Assembly: GCA_048595745.1 (NCBI GenBank)
Contig: CP184361.1
Origin: Aquipseudomonas alcaligenes_A
GTDB taxonomy: Bacteria > Pseudomonadota > Gammaproteobacteria > Pseudomonadales > Pseudomonadaceae
Strand: one strand, 5' to 3'
DNA length: 64,000 nt
Shown: positions 43,605-57,950 of the stretch, in pieces
Layout: each line of letters begins with the position of its first letter
How positions within the stretch are numbered: position 1 is the stretch's first letter
Notes under the pieces: generated by a model
The model's input: only the letters and a program-made list of their open reading frames with translations
Told to the model about the DNA's origin: nothing
The model's database searches: none
Made by a program: the position numbers and the translations under genes

Positions 43605-45521
43605 ATGGGCAAGATCATCGGTATCGACTTGGGAACCACCAACTCCTGCGTCGCCATTCTGGAAAACGGTAACGTCAAGGTCATCGAGAACGCCGAAGGC
43701 GCGCGTACCACCCCGTCCATCATCGCCTACACCAATGACGGCGAGACCCTGGTCGGCCAGAGCGCCAAGCGCCAGGCCGTGACCAACCCGCACAACACCC
43801 TCTACGCGGTGAAGCGCCTGATCGGCCGCCGCTTCGAGGAAGACGTGGTGCAGAAGGACATCAAGATGGTTCCCTACAAGATCGCCAAGGCCGACAACGG
43901 TGACGCCTGGGTGGAAGTGAAGGGCCAGAAGATGGCGCCGCCGCAGATCAGCGCCGAAGTGCTGAAGAAGATGAAGAAGACCGCCGAGGACTACCTGGGC
44001 GAGCCGGTCACCGAGGCGGTGATCACCGTTCCGGCCTACTTCAACGACAGCCAGCGCCAGGCCACCAAGGACGCCGGTCGCATCGCCGGTCTGGACGTCA
44101 AGCGCATCATCAACGAGCCGACCGCCGCGGCTCTGGCCTATGGCATGGACAAGGCCAAGGGCGACCACACCGTGATCGTCTATGACCTGGGCGGCGGTAC
44201 CTTCGACGTGTCGGTGATCGAGATCGCCGAAGTCGATGGCGAGCACCAGTTCGAAGTGCTGGCCACCAACGGCGACACCTTCCTCGGTGGTGAAGACTTC
44301 GATATCCGCCTGATCGACTACCTCGTCGACGAGTTCAAGAAAGAGTCCGGTATCGACCTGAAAGGCGATCCGCTGGCCATGCAGCGCCTGAAAGAGGCGG
44401 CCGAGAAGGCCAAGATCGAGCTGTCCTCCAGCCAGCAGACCGATGTCAACCTGCCGTATATCACTGCCGACGCGACCGGTCCGAAGCACCTCAATGTGAA
44501 GATTTCCCGCGCCAAGCTGGAGGCCCTGGTCGAGGAGCTGGTGGCCCGCACCATCGAGCCGTGCCGCATCGCCCTGAAGGACGCCGGCCTGGACGTCGGC
44601 AGCATCGATGAGGTGATCCTGGTCGGTGGTCAAACCCGCATGCCGCTGGTGCAGCAGAAGGTCGCCGAGTTCTTCGGCAAGGAAGCGCGCAAGGACGTCA
44701 ACCCGGACGAAGCCGTGGCCATCGGTGCTGCCATCCAGGGCGCCGTGCTGGCTGGTGACGTGAAAGACGTGCTGCTGCTCGACGTCTCCCCGCTGACCCT
44801 GGGCATCGAGACCATGGGCGGCGTGATGACTCCGCTGATCGAGAAGAACACCACCATCCCGACCAAGAAGTCGCAGGTGTTCTCCACCGCCGACGACAAC
44901 CAGAGCGCCGTGACCATCCACGTGCTGCAGGGCGAGCGCAAGCAGGCCGCGCAGAACAAGTCGCTGGGCAAGTTCGACCTGGCCGAGATCCCGCCGGCCC
45001 CGCGTGGCGTGCCTCAGATCGAAGTGACCTTCGATATCGATGCCAACGGCATCCTGCACGTGTCCGCCAAGGACAAGGCCACCGGCAAGCAGCAGTCGAT
45101 CGTGATCAAGGCCAACTCCGGCCTGTCCGACGAGGAAATCGAGCGCATGGTGCGTGACGCCGAGGCCAACGCCGAGGAAGACCGCAAGTTCGAAGAGCTG
45201 GCCGCGGCCCGCAACCAGGGCGACGGTCTGGTCCACGCCACCCGCAAGATGATCACCGAGGCGGGCGACAAGGCCACTGCCGACGAGAAGGCGGCCATCG
45301 AGAAGGCCATCGGCGACCTGGAAGTGGCCCTCAAGGGCGACGACAAGGCCGAGATCGAGGCCAAGATCAATGCTCTGTCCGAAGCCACCACCCCGCTGGC
45401 GCAGAAGATGTACGCCGAGCAGCCGCAGCCGGGCGCTGCCGCCCAGGGCGCCGAGGGTGCCAAGGACGCGGCCGACGATGTGGTCGATGCCGAGTTCGAA
45501 GAGGTCAAGGACAACAAGTAA
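43605..45521 (+). CDS. dnaK: chaperone DnaK (Hsp70)
   Basis: 638 residues from ATG 43605 (MGKIIGIDLGTTNSCV), which has GGAG at proper spacing; the ATG two codons upstream sits too close to it. ATPase motifs 'IGIDLGTTNS', 'VITVPAYFNDSQRQATKDAG', 'VYDLGGGTFDVSVIE', 'VILVGGQTRMPLVQ', linker 'DVLLLDVSPLTLGIET', substrate domain and C-terminal acidic tail 'DDVVDAEFEEVKDNK'. Works with DnaJ and GrpE; also restrains RpoH. Confidence 0.98.
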   Translation: MGKIIGIDLGTTNSCVAILENGNVKVIENAEGARTTPSIIAYTNDGETLVGQSAKRQAVTNPHNTLYAVKRLIGRRFEEDVVQKDIKMVPYKIAKADNGDAWVEVKGQKMAPPQISAEVLKKMKKTAEDYLGEPVTEAVITVPAYFNDSQRQATKDAGRIAGLDVKRIINEPTAAALAYGMDKAKGDHTVIVYDLGGGTFDVSVIEIAEVDGEHQFEVLATNGDTFLGGEDFDIRLIDYLVDEFKKESGIDLKGDPLAMQRLKEAAEKAKIELSSSQQTDVNLPYITADATGPKHLNVKISRAKLEALVEELVARTIEPCRIALKDAGLDVGSIDEVILVGGQTRMPLVQQKVAEFFGKEARKDVNPDEAVAIGAAIQGAVLAGDVKDVLLLDVSPLTLGIETMGGVMTPLIEKNTTIPTKKSQVFSTADDNQSAVTIHVLQGERKQAAQNKSLGKFDLAEIPPAPRGVPQIEVTFDIDANGILHVSAKDKATGKQQSIVIKANSGLSDEEIERMVRDAEANAEEDRKFEELAAARNQGDGLVHATRKMITEAGDKATADEKAAIEKAIGDLEVALKGDDKAEIEAKINALSEATTPLAQKMYAEQPQPGAAAQGAEGAKDAADDVVDAEFEEVKDNK

Positions 45522-45634
45522 GCCCCGCTTACTAGGGTGCCAGTCGGCCGCGTTGCGGTCGGCGATTCTCCGCGCGGGGGCTTGCTCCCGCGTTGGCGTG
45601 TCTGGAGCCTGTGAATCAGAGGTGTTGAGGATTT

Positions 45635-46762
45635 ATGGCCAAACGTGACTATTACGAAGTGCTCGGAGTCGAGCGCGGCGCCAGCGAAGCGGAGCTGAAA
45701 AAAGCTTACCGCCGCCTGGCGATGAAGTACCACCCGGACCGCAACCCGGACGACAAGGGCGCCGAAGAGAAATTCAAGGAGGCCAACGAGGCCTACGAGG
45801 TGCTCTCCGACGCCGCCAAGCGTTCGGCCTACGACCAGTACGGCCATGCCGGGGTCGATCCGCAGATGGGCGGCGGCGGTGCCGGCGGCTTCGGCGGCGC
45901 CAACTTCTCCGACATCTTCGGTGACGTGTTCAGCGACTTCTTCGGTGGCGGTCGTGGCGGCCAGCGTGGCGGTGCCCAGCGCGGCTCCGACCTGCGCTAC
46001 ACCCTGGAACTGGACCTGGAAGAGGCGGTGCGCGGCACCACCGTGACCATTCGCGTGCCGACCCTGGTCGGTTGCAAGACCTGCGATGGTACTGGCGCCA
46101 AGAAGGGCACCAGCCCGGTGACCTGTACCACCTGTGGTGGCATCGGCCAGGTGCGCATGCAGCAGGGCTTCTTCTCGGTGCAGCAGACCTGCCCGCGCTG
46201 CCATGGCAGCGGCAAGATGATCACTGACCCCTGTGGCAGCTGCCACGGTCAGGGGCGCGTGGAAGAGAGCAAGACCCTGTCGGTCAAGGTGCCCGCGGGT
46301 GTCGATACCGGCGATCGCATCCGCCTGTCCGGCGAGGGCGAGGCGGGCTCCCATGGCGGGCCGGCCGGCGACCTCTACGTGGTGGTCAACGTGCGTGAGC
46401 ACCCGATCTTCCAGCGTGACGGCAAGCATCTGTATTGCGAGGTGCCGATCAGCTTCGCCGATGCGGCGCTGGGCGGCGAGCTGGAAGTGCCGACCCTGGA
46501 TGGCCGGGTCAAGCTGAAGATCCCGGAAGGCACCCAGACCGGCAAGCTGTTCCGCCTGCGTGGCAAGGGCGTGGCACCGGTGCGTGGCGGCGGTGCCGGC
46601 GATCTGCTGTGCAAGGTGGCGGTGGAAACCCCGGTCAACCTGGACAAGCGCCAGCGCGAGCTGCTGGAAGAGTTCCGCAAGACGCTCGAAGGTGACAGCT
46701 CCCACTCGCCCAAGGCCAGTGGCTGGTTCGATGGCATGAAGCGTTTCTTCGGCGATATTTAA
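45635..46762 (+). CDS. dnaJ: co-chaperone DnaJ (Hsp40)
   Basis: 375 residues. J domain with HPD ('YHPDRNPDDKGAEEKF', residues 1-70), Gly/Phe-rich region (GGGGAGGFGGANFSDIFGDVFSDFFGG), four zinc repeats CKTCDGTG, CTTCGGIG, CPRCHGSG, CGSCHGQG, then the C-terminal substrate domains. It delivers substrates to DnaK and stimulates ATP hydrolysis. 113 bases follow dnaK; a GC hairpin (CGCGGG...CCCGCG) lies between, with no sigma-32 promoter seen, so it is probably read from dnaK. Confidence 0.98.
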   Translation: MAKRDYYEVLGVERGASEAELKKAYRRLAMKYHPDRNPDDKGAEEKFKEANEAYEVLSDAAKRSAYDQYGHAGVDPQMGGGGAGGFGGANFSDIFGDVFSDFFGGGRGGQRGGAQRGSDLRYTLELDLEEAVRGTTVTIRVPTLVGCKTCDGTGAKKGTSPVTCTTCGGIGQVRMQQGFFSVQQTCPRCHGSGKMITDPCGSCHGQGRVEESKTLSVKVPAGVDTGDRIRLSGEGEAGSHGGPAGDLYVVVNVREHPIFQRDGKHLYCEVPISFADAALGGELEVPTLDGRVKLKIPEGTQTGKLFRLRGKGVAPVRGGGAGDLLCKVAVETPVNLDKRQRELLEEFRKTLEGDSSHSPKASGWFDGMKRFFGDI

Positions 46763-46772
46763 GGAATCGGCT

Positions 46773-47576
46773 ATGCGACGTATTGCAGTGATGGGCGCCG
46801 CCGGGCGCATGGGCAAGATCCTGATCGAGGCGGTCGGCCAGGCCGAAGGTGCCAAGCTGACCGCGGCTGTGGATCGCCCGGACAGCAGCCTGATCGGTGC
46901 CGATGCCGGCGAGCTGGCGGCGCAGGGCAAGATTGGCGTTACCCTGGTGGGTGAGCTGGATGCCGTGCTCGATCAGTTCGACGTGCTGATCGACTTTACC
47001 CACCCTTCGGTGACCCTGAAGAATCTGGAAGTATGTCGTCGCGCCGGCAAGGCCATGGTCATCGGCACCACCGGCTTCTCGCCGGAGGAGCGGCAGCAGC
47101 TGGAGGCCGCCGCGCAGGAGATCCCGATCGTCTTCGCCGCCAACTACAGCGTGGGTGTCAACCTCTGCCTGAAGCTGCTGGATACCGCCGCGCGGGTGCT
47201 GGGCGATGATGTCGACATCGAGATCATCGAAGCGCACCACCGGCACAAGGTCGACGCGCCGTCCGGTACCGCACTGCGCATGGGTGAGGTGGTGGCCAAC
47301 GCCCTGGGGCGTGATCTGCGCAAGGTCGCGGTCTATGGACGCGAAGGCCAGACCGGTGCGCGTGAGCGCGAGACCATCGGCTTCGCCACCGTGCGTGCCG
47401 GCGATGTGGTGGGCGACCACACCGTGCTGTTCGCCGCCGACGGCGAGCGCGTGGAGATCACCCACAAGGCCTCCAGTCGCATGACCTTCGCCAAGGGCGC
47501 GGTGCGCGCAGCGCTGTGGCTGCAGGCACAGCCTGCTGGTCTTTATGACATGCAGGACGTGCTGGGCCTGAACTGA
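46773..47576 (+). CDS. dapB: 4-hydroxy-tetrahydrodipicolinate reductase
   Basis: 267 residues. NAD(P) fold 'RRIAVMGAAGRMGKILIEAV', 'VLIDFTHPSVTLKNLEVCRRAGKAMVIGTTGFSPEE', active site 'EIIEAHHRHKVDAPSGTALRMGE'. Lysine and diaminopimelate pathway. Ten bases after dnaJ, so likely part of the same transcript in addition to any own promoter. A strong hairpin follows. Confidence 0.97.
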   Translation: MRRIAVMGAAGRMGKILIEAVGQAEGAKLTAAVDRPDSSLIGADAGELAAQGKIGVTLVGELDAVLDQFDVLIDFTHPSVTLKNLEVCRRAGKAMVIGTTGFSPEERQQLEAAAQEIPIVFAANYSVGVNLCLKLLDTAARVLGDDVDIEIIEAHHRHKVDAPSGTALRMGEVVANALGRDLRKVAVYGREGQTGARERETIGFATVRAGDVVGDHTVLFAADGERVEITHKASSRMTFAKGAVRAALWLQAQPAGLYDMQDVLGLN

Positions 47577-47581
47577 AAATA

Positions 47582-47616
47582 CCTTTTCGGTCCATGCAAT
47601 TGCTGGACCGAAAAGG
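47582..47616 (+). terminator. long hairpin after dapB
   Basis: CCTTTTCGGTCCA (47582-47594) and TGGACCGAAAAGG (47604-47616) are perfect 13-base arms; GCTTTTCC follows. Probably terminates the dnaJ-dapB message. Confidence 0.7.
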
Positions 47617-47667
47617 GCTTTTCCTGTAAGCTGCCCGCTTTAGTGTGTCCACTAAAAGTAACGCAGA

Positions 47668-47751
47668 ATGAATCAGATAAAGAAGCGGGGTGACGGTCAA
47701 TACGTCATCCCGCTTTTTTACAACCTGCGTTTGAACAAGCAGCAGATCTAA
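47668..47751 (+). CDS. carA leader peptide
   Basis: ATG 47668 to TAA 47749-47751 encodes 27 residues that begin MNQIKKRGDGQYVIPLFYNL. The frame passes through the intrinsic terminator hairpin just before carA and stops one base before the GGGAGG ribosome site of carA. Pyrimidine and arginine control of Pseudomonas carAB has been attributed to such a leader; translation of the leader would open the hairpin. Confidence 0.65.
   Translation: MNQIKKRGDGQYVIPLFYNLRLNKQQI
47685..47719 (+). promoter_or_regulatory. carA attenuator (intrinsic terminator in leader)
   Basis: GCGGGGTGACG (47685-47695) pairs with CGTCATCCCGC (47703-47713, one G-T pair) around a 7-base loop, followed by six T residues. 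It lies inside the leader-peptide frame and 44 bases before carA. Confidence 0.85.
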
Positions 47752-47762
47752 GGGAGGTCTTC

Positions 47763-48899
47763 TTGACTAAGCCAGCCATACTCGCACTCGCTGACGGCAG
47801 CATTTTCCGCGGCGAAGCCATTGGTGCCGATGGCCATACCATTGGTGAGGTGGTGTTCAACACCGCCATGACCGGCTATCAGGAAATCCTCACCGATCCT
47901 TCCTATGCCCAGCAGATCGTCACCCTGACCTACCCGCATATCGGCAACACCGGCACCACGCCGGAAGACGCCGAATCCAACCGCGTGTGGGCCGCCGGCC
48001 TGATCATTCGCGACCTGCCGCTGATCTCCAGCAACTGGCGTGACAAGCAGCCGCTGGATGAGTACCTGAAGGAAAACGGCACCGTCGCCATCGCCGGCAT
48101 CGATACCCGTCGCCTGACCCGCATCCTGCGCGAGAAGGGTTCGCAGAACGGCTGCATCCTGGCTGGCGAAGGCGCGACCGAGGAGAAGGCCCTGGAACTG
48201 GCGCGCAGCTTCCCCGGCCTCAAGGGCATGGACCTGGCCAAGGTGGTCAGCTGCATCGGGCGCTACGAATGGCGTTCCAGTGTGTGGAATCTGAAAACCG
48301 ACAGCCACCCGGAAATCGCCGCCAGCGAGCTGCCCTACCATGTGGTCGCCTATGACTACGGGGTCAAGGTCAACATCCTGCGCATGCTGGTCGAGCGTGG
48401 CTGCCGCCTGACCGTGGTGCCGGCGCAGACTCCGGCCAAGGACGTGCTGGCGCTGAACCCGGACGGCGTGTTCCTCTCCAACGGCCCCGGCGATCCCGAG
48501 CCGTGCGATTACGCCATCGCCGCGATCAAGGAAATTCTCAATACCGAGATTCCGGTATTCGGTATCTGCCTCGGCCACCAGCTGCTGGCCCTGGCCTCCG
48601 GTGCCAAAACCCTGAAGATGGGCCACGGCCACCATGGTGCCAACCACCCGGTGCAGGACCTGGACTCCGGCGTGGTGATGATCACCAGCCAGAACCACGG
48701 TTTCGCCGTGGACGAAGCCAGCCTGCCGGGCAACCTGCGCGCCACCCACAAGTCGCTGTTCGACGGCACCCTGCAGGGTATCGAGCGCACCGACAAGGCA
48801 GCCTTCAGCTTCCAGGGGCACCCGGAGGCAAGCCCCGGCCCGCACGACGTGGCCCCGCTGTTCGATCGCTTCATCGAAGCCATGGCCAAGCGCCGCTAA
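47763..48899 (+). CDS. carA: carbamoyl-phosphate synthase small subunit
   Basis: 378 residues from a TTG start (MTKPAILALADGSIFRGEAIGADG) with a strong GGGAGG site; the same unusual TTG start is known in P. aeruginosa carA. N-terminal CarA domain and a class I glutamine amidotransferase domain with nucleophile Cys in 'VFGICLGHQLLALASG' and His/Glu in 'FQGHPEASPGPHD'. It provides ammonia from glutamine to CarB for arginine and pyrimidine synthesis. carB follows after 36 bases. Confidence 0.97.
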   Translation: MTKPAILALADGSIFRGEAIGADGHTIGEVVFNTAMTGYQEILTDPSYAQQIVTLTYPHIGNTGTTPEDAESNRVWAAGLIIRDLPLISSNWRDKQPLDEYLKENGTVAIAGIDTRRLTRILREKGSQNGCILAGEGATEEKALELARSFPGLKGMDLAKVVSCIGRYEWRSSVWNLKTDSHPEIAASELPYHVVAYDYGVKVNILRMLVERGCRLTVVPAQTPAKDVLALNPDGVFLSNGPGDPEPCDYAIAAIKEILNTEIPVFGICLGHQLLALASGAKTLKMGHGHHGANHPVQDLDSGVVMITSQNHGFAVDEASLPGNLRATHKSLFDGTLQGIERTDKAAFSFQGHPEASPGPHDVAPLFDRFIEAMAKRR

Positions 48900-48935
48900 G
48901 CCCCGCCGACTGACCCAAGGATTCGAGTAAGAAAC

Positions 48936-52153
<3,218 letters not shown>

Positions 52154-52157
<4 letters not shown>

Positions 52158-52630
52158 ACAAGTACCCCATGACCGTCCAGGGCGCTCGCGCCCTGGAAGA
52201 GGAACTCGCGCACCTGACCAAGGTGCGCCGTCCCGCACTCAGTCAGGCGATTGCCGAGGCTCGTGAGCTGGGTGACCTCAAGGAGAATGCCGAGTATCAC
52301 GCCGCTCGTGAGGAGCAGGGCATGGTCGAGGCGCGCATCCGTGATATCGAGGGGCGCTTGCAGCATGCGGTGGTGATCGACGTCACCACCATCCCGCACA
52401 GTGGCAAGGTGATCTTCGGCACCACCGTTGATATCGCCAACTGCGAGACCGACGAGACCGTGACCTACCAGATCGTTGGCGAGGACGAAGCCGACATCAA
52501 GATCGGCAAGCTGTCGGTCAGCTCGCCTATCGCCCGTGCCCTGGTGGGCAAGGAGGAGGGTGACGTGGTGGCGGTGCAGACCCCCAGCGGCCTGGTCGAG
52601 TACGAGATTGTCGAAGTCCGTCATATTTAA
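52154..52630 (+). CDS. greA: transcript cleavage factor GreA
   Basis: 158 residues. N-terminal coiled coil 'MTVQGARALEEELAHLTKVRRPALSQAIAEARELGDLKENAEYHAAREEQGMVEARI' with the catalytic acidic tip (DLKENAEYH), C-terminal FKBP-like domain. It rescues backtracked RNA polymerase. Start codon overlaps the carB stop, so translation is coupled. Confidence 0.97.
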
Positions 52631-53042
52631 GCGCCAACCGCTGCGCGCGGGCGCCATCAGCTGGCAGCTGGCCCAGACCTTCTGGGTTGGCGGCCTCTGG
52701 CTGCTGCACTTCGTTATGCTGCCGGCACTGGAAAAGATGGGCCTGGCGCCGCTGCTGATCGAGGAGGTCGACGCGGCGCTGAGTCCCTTGCTCATCGGTT
52801 TTGCAGCATTCTGCGTGTTGGTGCAGGGGATGGTGCTGGTGCAGGCGCACGGACTTTCCAGTCTGTGGCGCGAGTTGCGCGGTCAGTTGCTACTGATTGT
52901 ACTGGCCATGGCGGTAGCGTTCTTCGCTGTGCGCTACTGGCAGCCGGATGCCGCGCGCTGGCTGCTGTTCAACTACCTGGTGCTGGCGCTGTGCGGTCTG
53001 GTACTGGTGCTGCAGCCGCTGCCGGGGCAGCGGAGCGAGTGA
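52608..53042 (+). CDS. DUF4149-type membrane protein
   Basis: About 144 residues from a proposed TTG at 52608 (MSKSVIFKRQPLRAG...), overlapping greA by 23 bases; no ATG fits well. Four membrane segments: about 17-36 (ISWQLAQTFWVGGLWLLHFVML), 55-73, 85-103 and 110-130. It matches the uncharacterised inner-membrane protein that follows greA in pseudomonads. Function unknown. Confidence 0.75.
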   Translation: MSKSVIFKRQPLRAGAISWQLAQTFWVGGLWLLHFVMLPALEKMGLAPLLIEEVDAALSPLLIGFAAFCVLVQGMVLVQAHGLSSLWRELRGQLLLIVLAMAVAFFAVRYWQPDAARWLLFNYLVLALCGLVLVLQPLPGQRSE

Positions 53043-53054
53043 GGCGATGGGCCT

Positions 53055-53366
53055 TCAGGCCTGGTAGCGATGGATGTTGGACAGGTTCTTGTTCGGCTTG
53101 GGGTTCTTGCGATAGATCAGTGCCATCTTGCCGATCACCTGGACCAGCTCGCAGCGGCCAACAGTGGCCAGTTCGTCGATCAGGGCGCGGCGGTCGTCAC
53201 GCTCGGTGAGGCGAAACTGCACCTTGATCAGCTCATGATCGTTGAGCGCGCGCTCCAGCTCGGCCAGTACGCCCTCGGTCAGGCCGTTCTCGGCCACGAT
53301 CAATACCGGTTTCAGGTGGTGGCCGATAGATTTGAAGTGTTTCTTCTGTTCGTTGGTAAGCGCCAT
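53055..53366 (-). CDS. yhbY: CRM-domain RNA-binding protein YhbY
   Basis: 103 residues from ATG 53366. Single CRM domain: 'LTNEQKKHFKSIGHHLKPVLIVAENGLTEGVLAELERALNDHELIKVQFRL' and 'VGRCELVQVIGKMALIYRKNPKPNKNLSN'. It binds 50S ribosome precursors. Next to ftsH as usual, but the rlmE gene that normally stands between is missing. Confidence 0.94.
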   Translation of the reverse strand: MALTNEQKKHFKSIGHHLKPVLIVAENGLTEGVLAELERALNDHELIKVQFRLTERDDRRALIDELATVGRCELVQVIGKMALIYRKNPKPNKNLSNIHRYQA

Positions 53367-53766
53367 AATCTGACCCTGTTGCAATGGGAGGCGGCTCCGT
53401 GCGATGGGGTGACTCCGGTCTACCCATCTCGTGTCCGGCGCGCCGTTCGAAAAGTCGCGTAGTCTACCCGAGCCGGCTCGGCCTTGCCCGTTTCTATTCG
53501 TGTGCGAAGCTTGAGATTAGCCCGCGTTGTCCGGGTAGGCCTTGTGATTGTCGATATGGCCCCCATTAAGGGTAGAAATACCCTCCATGCTCTGCATATA
53601 GACTGGTATTGGCGCTGTGAGCCTCGGTCGGGGTCTCATAAAGGGTTACAGACGGCTCCTGCCTGTGGCGGGGGTTGTGTAGTAAGTTAGGTTGGTACTC
53701 CACCAGCCGTCATGTGAAACGTGTTTCAGGACGGGGCTCGTTTCCGAGGGTAGCGAATTGAACGAC
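53367..53766. other. yhbY-ftsH intergenic region lacking rlmE
   Basis: 400 bases. It must contain the divergent promoters of yhbY and ftsH. No frame encodes the 207-residue RlmE methyltransferase usually present here. Short plus-strand frames have no family resemblance apart from the small string 'LVIVDMAPI' near 53545, which may be chance. Confidence 0.7.
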
Positions 53767-55671
<1,905 letters not shown>

Positions 55672-55680
55672 GGCTGGCGA

Positions 55681-56532
55681 ATGATTGTTCCGCAGTACCC
55701 GCCCCGGCTGTCCTGTGGCAGCCGGGTGCTCGATCTGGCCCAGCCTCAGGTCATGGGCATACTTAATGTCACGCCCGACTCTTTCTCCGATGGTGGTCGT
55801 TACGCTGCCCGTGATGCTGCGCTGCGTCACGCGGCCGAGATGGTGGCGGCCGGCGCAACTCTGATCGATGTGGGTGGCGAATCAACCCGTCCCGGTGCGC
55901 GGCCGGTTTCTCCCGTGGAGGAGCTTGAGCGGGTTGCGTCCGTGGTCGAAGCCATTGCCACCGAGCTGGACGTGATCATCTCCCTCGATACCTCGACGCC
56001 TGCTGTTATGCGTGAGGGGGCTCGCCTCGGCGCGGGGCTGATCAACGATGTGCGCGCGCTGCGTCGCGAGGGTGCCCTGGAGGCTGCGGCCGATACCGGC
56101 TTGCCGGTCTGCCTGATGCATATGCTGGGCGAGCCGGGCAATATGCAGCAGAATCCCTACTATCAGAATGTGGTGAGCGAGGTCCGCGACTTCCTTGCGC
56201 AGCGCATGGCTGCCTGTGTAGAGGCGGGTATTCCTGCTGAGCGAGTCGTGCTTGACCCAGGGTTCGGGTTCGCCAAGAACCTGACGCACAATCTGAGTCT
56301 GTTCAAACACCTTGAAGCGCTGCATGTGCTGGGGCGGCCCCTGTTGGTAGGGGTGTCGCGCAAAAGCATGATCGGGCAGGCGCTGGGGCGTGAGGTTCAT
56401 GAGCGTCTCCCCGGTGGGCTGGCGCTGGCGGCCCTGGCGGTTGCCAAGGGGGCCTGCATCCTGCGCGTCCATGACGTGACCGAGACTGTCGATGCGGTGC
56501 GCATGGTCGCCGCCGTGCAGGCCGCAGAATAA
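55681..56532 (+). CDS. folP: dihydropteroate synthase
   Basis: 283 residues. 'QVMGILNVTPDSFSDGGRY', 'GATLIDVGGESTRPGARPVSPVEEL', 'ISLDTSTPAVM', 'INDVRALRR', 'VCLMHMLGEPGNMQ', 'VLDPGFGFAKNLTHN', 'GVSRKSMIG': all pterin- and pABA-site motifs of DHPS, the sulfonamide target in folate synthesis. Nine bases after ftsH. Confidence 0.97.
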   Translation: MIVPQYPPRLSCGSRVLDLAQPQVMGILNVTPDSFSDGGRYAARDAALRHAAEMVAAGATLIDVGGESTRPGARPVSPVEELERVASVVEAIATELDVIISLDTSTPAVMREGARLGAGLINDVRALRREGALEAAADTGLPVCLMHMLGEPGNMQQNPYYQNVVSEVRDFLAQRMAACVEAGIPAERVVLDPGFGFAKNLTHNLSLFKHLEALHVLGRPLLVGVSRKSMIGQALGREVHERLPGGLALAALAVAKGACILRVHDVTETVDAVRMVAAVQAAE

Positions 56533-56547
56533 GAAGTTGGAGTGACT

Positions 56548-57885
56548 ATGAGCAGAAAATACTTCGGTACCGACGGTATCCGCGGGCCTGTCGGCCAGTT
56601 TCCCATCACTCCCGAATTCATCCTCAAGCTGGGTTGGGCGGCTGGTATGGCCTTTCGTCGCCAAGGCAAGTGCCGCATCCTGATCGGCAAGGACACCCGT
56701 ATCTCTGGCTACATGTTCGAGTCCGCCCTAGAGGCCGGTCTTGTGGCAGCCGGGGCAGACGTGATGCTGCTGGGGCCTATGCCGACGCCGGCCATCGCCT
56801 ACCTGACCCGCACGTTCCAGGCTGATGCCGGCATTGTCATCAGCGCCTCGCACAACCCGCATCACGACAACGGTTTCAAGTTCTTTTCCGGCAAGGGCAC
56901 CAAGCTGCCGGATGAGATCGAACTGATGATCGAGGAGCTGCTTGATCAGCCGATGAGCGTGGTGGAGTCGGACCAGATCGGCAAGGTGTCGCGGATCAAC
57001 GATGCGGCCGGGCGCTACATCGAGTTCTGCAAGAGCAGCGTGCCGAGCAGTACCAGTTTTGCCGGGCTCAAGCTGGTCATCGACTGTGCTCATGGTGCCA
57101 CCTATAAAGTTGCGCCCAGCGTATTCCGCGAGCTGGGCGCGCAGGTCTCGGTCCTCTCGGCCCAGCCTAACGGCCTGAATATCAACGACAACTGTGGCTC
57201 GACCCATGTCGAGGCGCTGCAGGCCGAGGTGTTGGCCCAGCAGGCTGATCTCGGCATCGCCTTCGACGGGGATGGTGATCGCGTGCTGATGGTGGATCAC
57301 ACCGGCGCGGCGGTCGATGGTGATGAGCTGCTCTACATCATCGCTCGCGACCTTCAGGAGCGCGACAGGCTTCATGGGGGGGTGGTTGGCACCCTGATGA
57401 GCAACCTCGGGCTGGAGCTTGCGCTAGGCGAACTGAAGATTCCTTTCGTCAGAGCCAAGGTCGGTGACCGCTACGTGATGGCTGAGCTGCAAGAGCGCGA
57501 ATGGCAGTTGGGCGGCGAAAACTCAGGGCATCTGGTGTGCTGTCAGCACACCACCACCGGTGATGCGATCATTGCCGCGCTGCAGGTGCTGATGGCGCTC
57601 AAGCGCAGTGGGCAGATTCTCGCCGAGGCGCGTCAGGCGGTGCGCAAGTGCCCGCAGGTGCTGATCAATGTGCGTTTCTCCGGCGATGTCGATCCGGTCG
57701 AGCATGTTGCGGTCAAGGATGCCTGTGCTCGCGTGACCGACCTGATGGCGGGGCGCGGTCGCGTGTTGTTGCGCAAGTCCGGTACCGAGCCGTTGGTGCG
57801 TGTCATGGTCGAAGGTGATGACGAAGCCCAGGTGCGCGCCTATGCCGAAGAGCTGGCCAAGGCGGTTGGCGAGGTTTGTGCCTGA
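56548..57885 (+). CDS. glmM: phosphoglucosamine mutase
   Basis: 445 residues from ATG 56548 (GGAG upstream). 'KYFGTDGIRG', phosphoserine loop 'GIVISASHNPHHDNGFK', metal loop 'IAFDGDGDRVLMVD', sugar loop 'GGENSGHLVC', phosphate loop 'RKSGTEPLVRVMVEG'. Converts glucosamine-6-P to glucosamine-1-P for peptidoglycan and LPS. Confidence 0.97.
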   Translation: MSRKYFGTDGIRGPVGQFPITPEFILKLGWAAGMAFRRQGKCRILIGKDTRISGYMFESALEAGLVAAGADVMLLGPMPTPAIAYLTRTFQADAGIVISASHNPHHDNGFKFFSGKGTKLPDEIELMIEELLDQPMSVVESDQIGKVSRINDAAGRYIEFCKSSVPSSTSFAGLKLVIDCAHGATYKVAPSVFRELGAQVSVLSAQPNGLNINDNCGSTHVEALQAEVLAQQADLGIAFDGDGDRVLMVDHTGAAVDGDELLYIIARDLQERDRLHGGVVGTLMSNLGLELALGELKIPFVRAKVGDRYVMAELQEREWQLGGENSGHLVCCQHTTTGDAIIAALQVLMALKRSGQILAEARQAVRKCPQVLINVRFSGDVDPVEHVAVKDACARVTDLMAGRGRVLLRKSGTEPLVRVMVEGDDEAQVRAYAEELAKAVGEVCA

Positions 57886-57950
57886 ATCGGCTTGCGAGGG
57901 TAGAGGCTCTTGGGTAACATCTGCGCCCACTTTGAACGACGAGGTTCGGC

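Noticed and set aside
53484..53690. 68-codon frame with 'LVIVDMAPI', similar to the SDMAPN motif of RlmE
   Set aside because: Only about five residues match and the remainder shows no methyltransferase pattern, so I do not call it an rlmE remnant.
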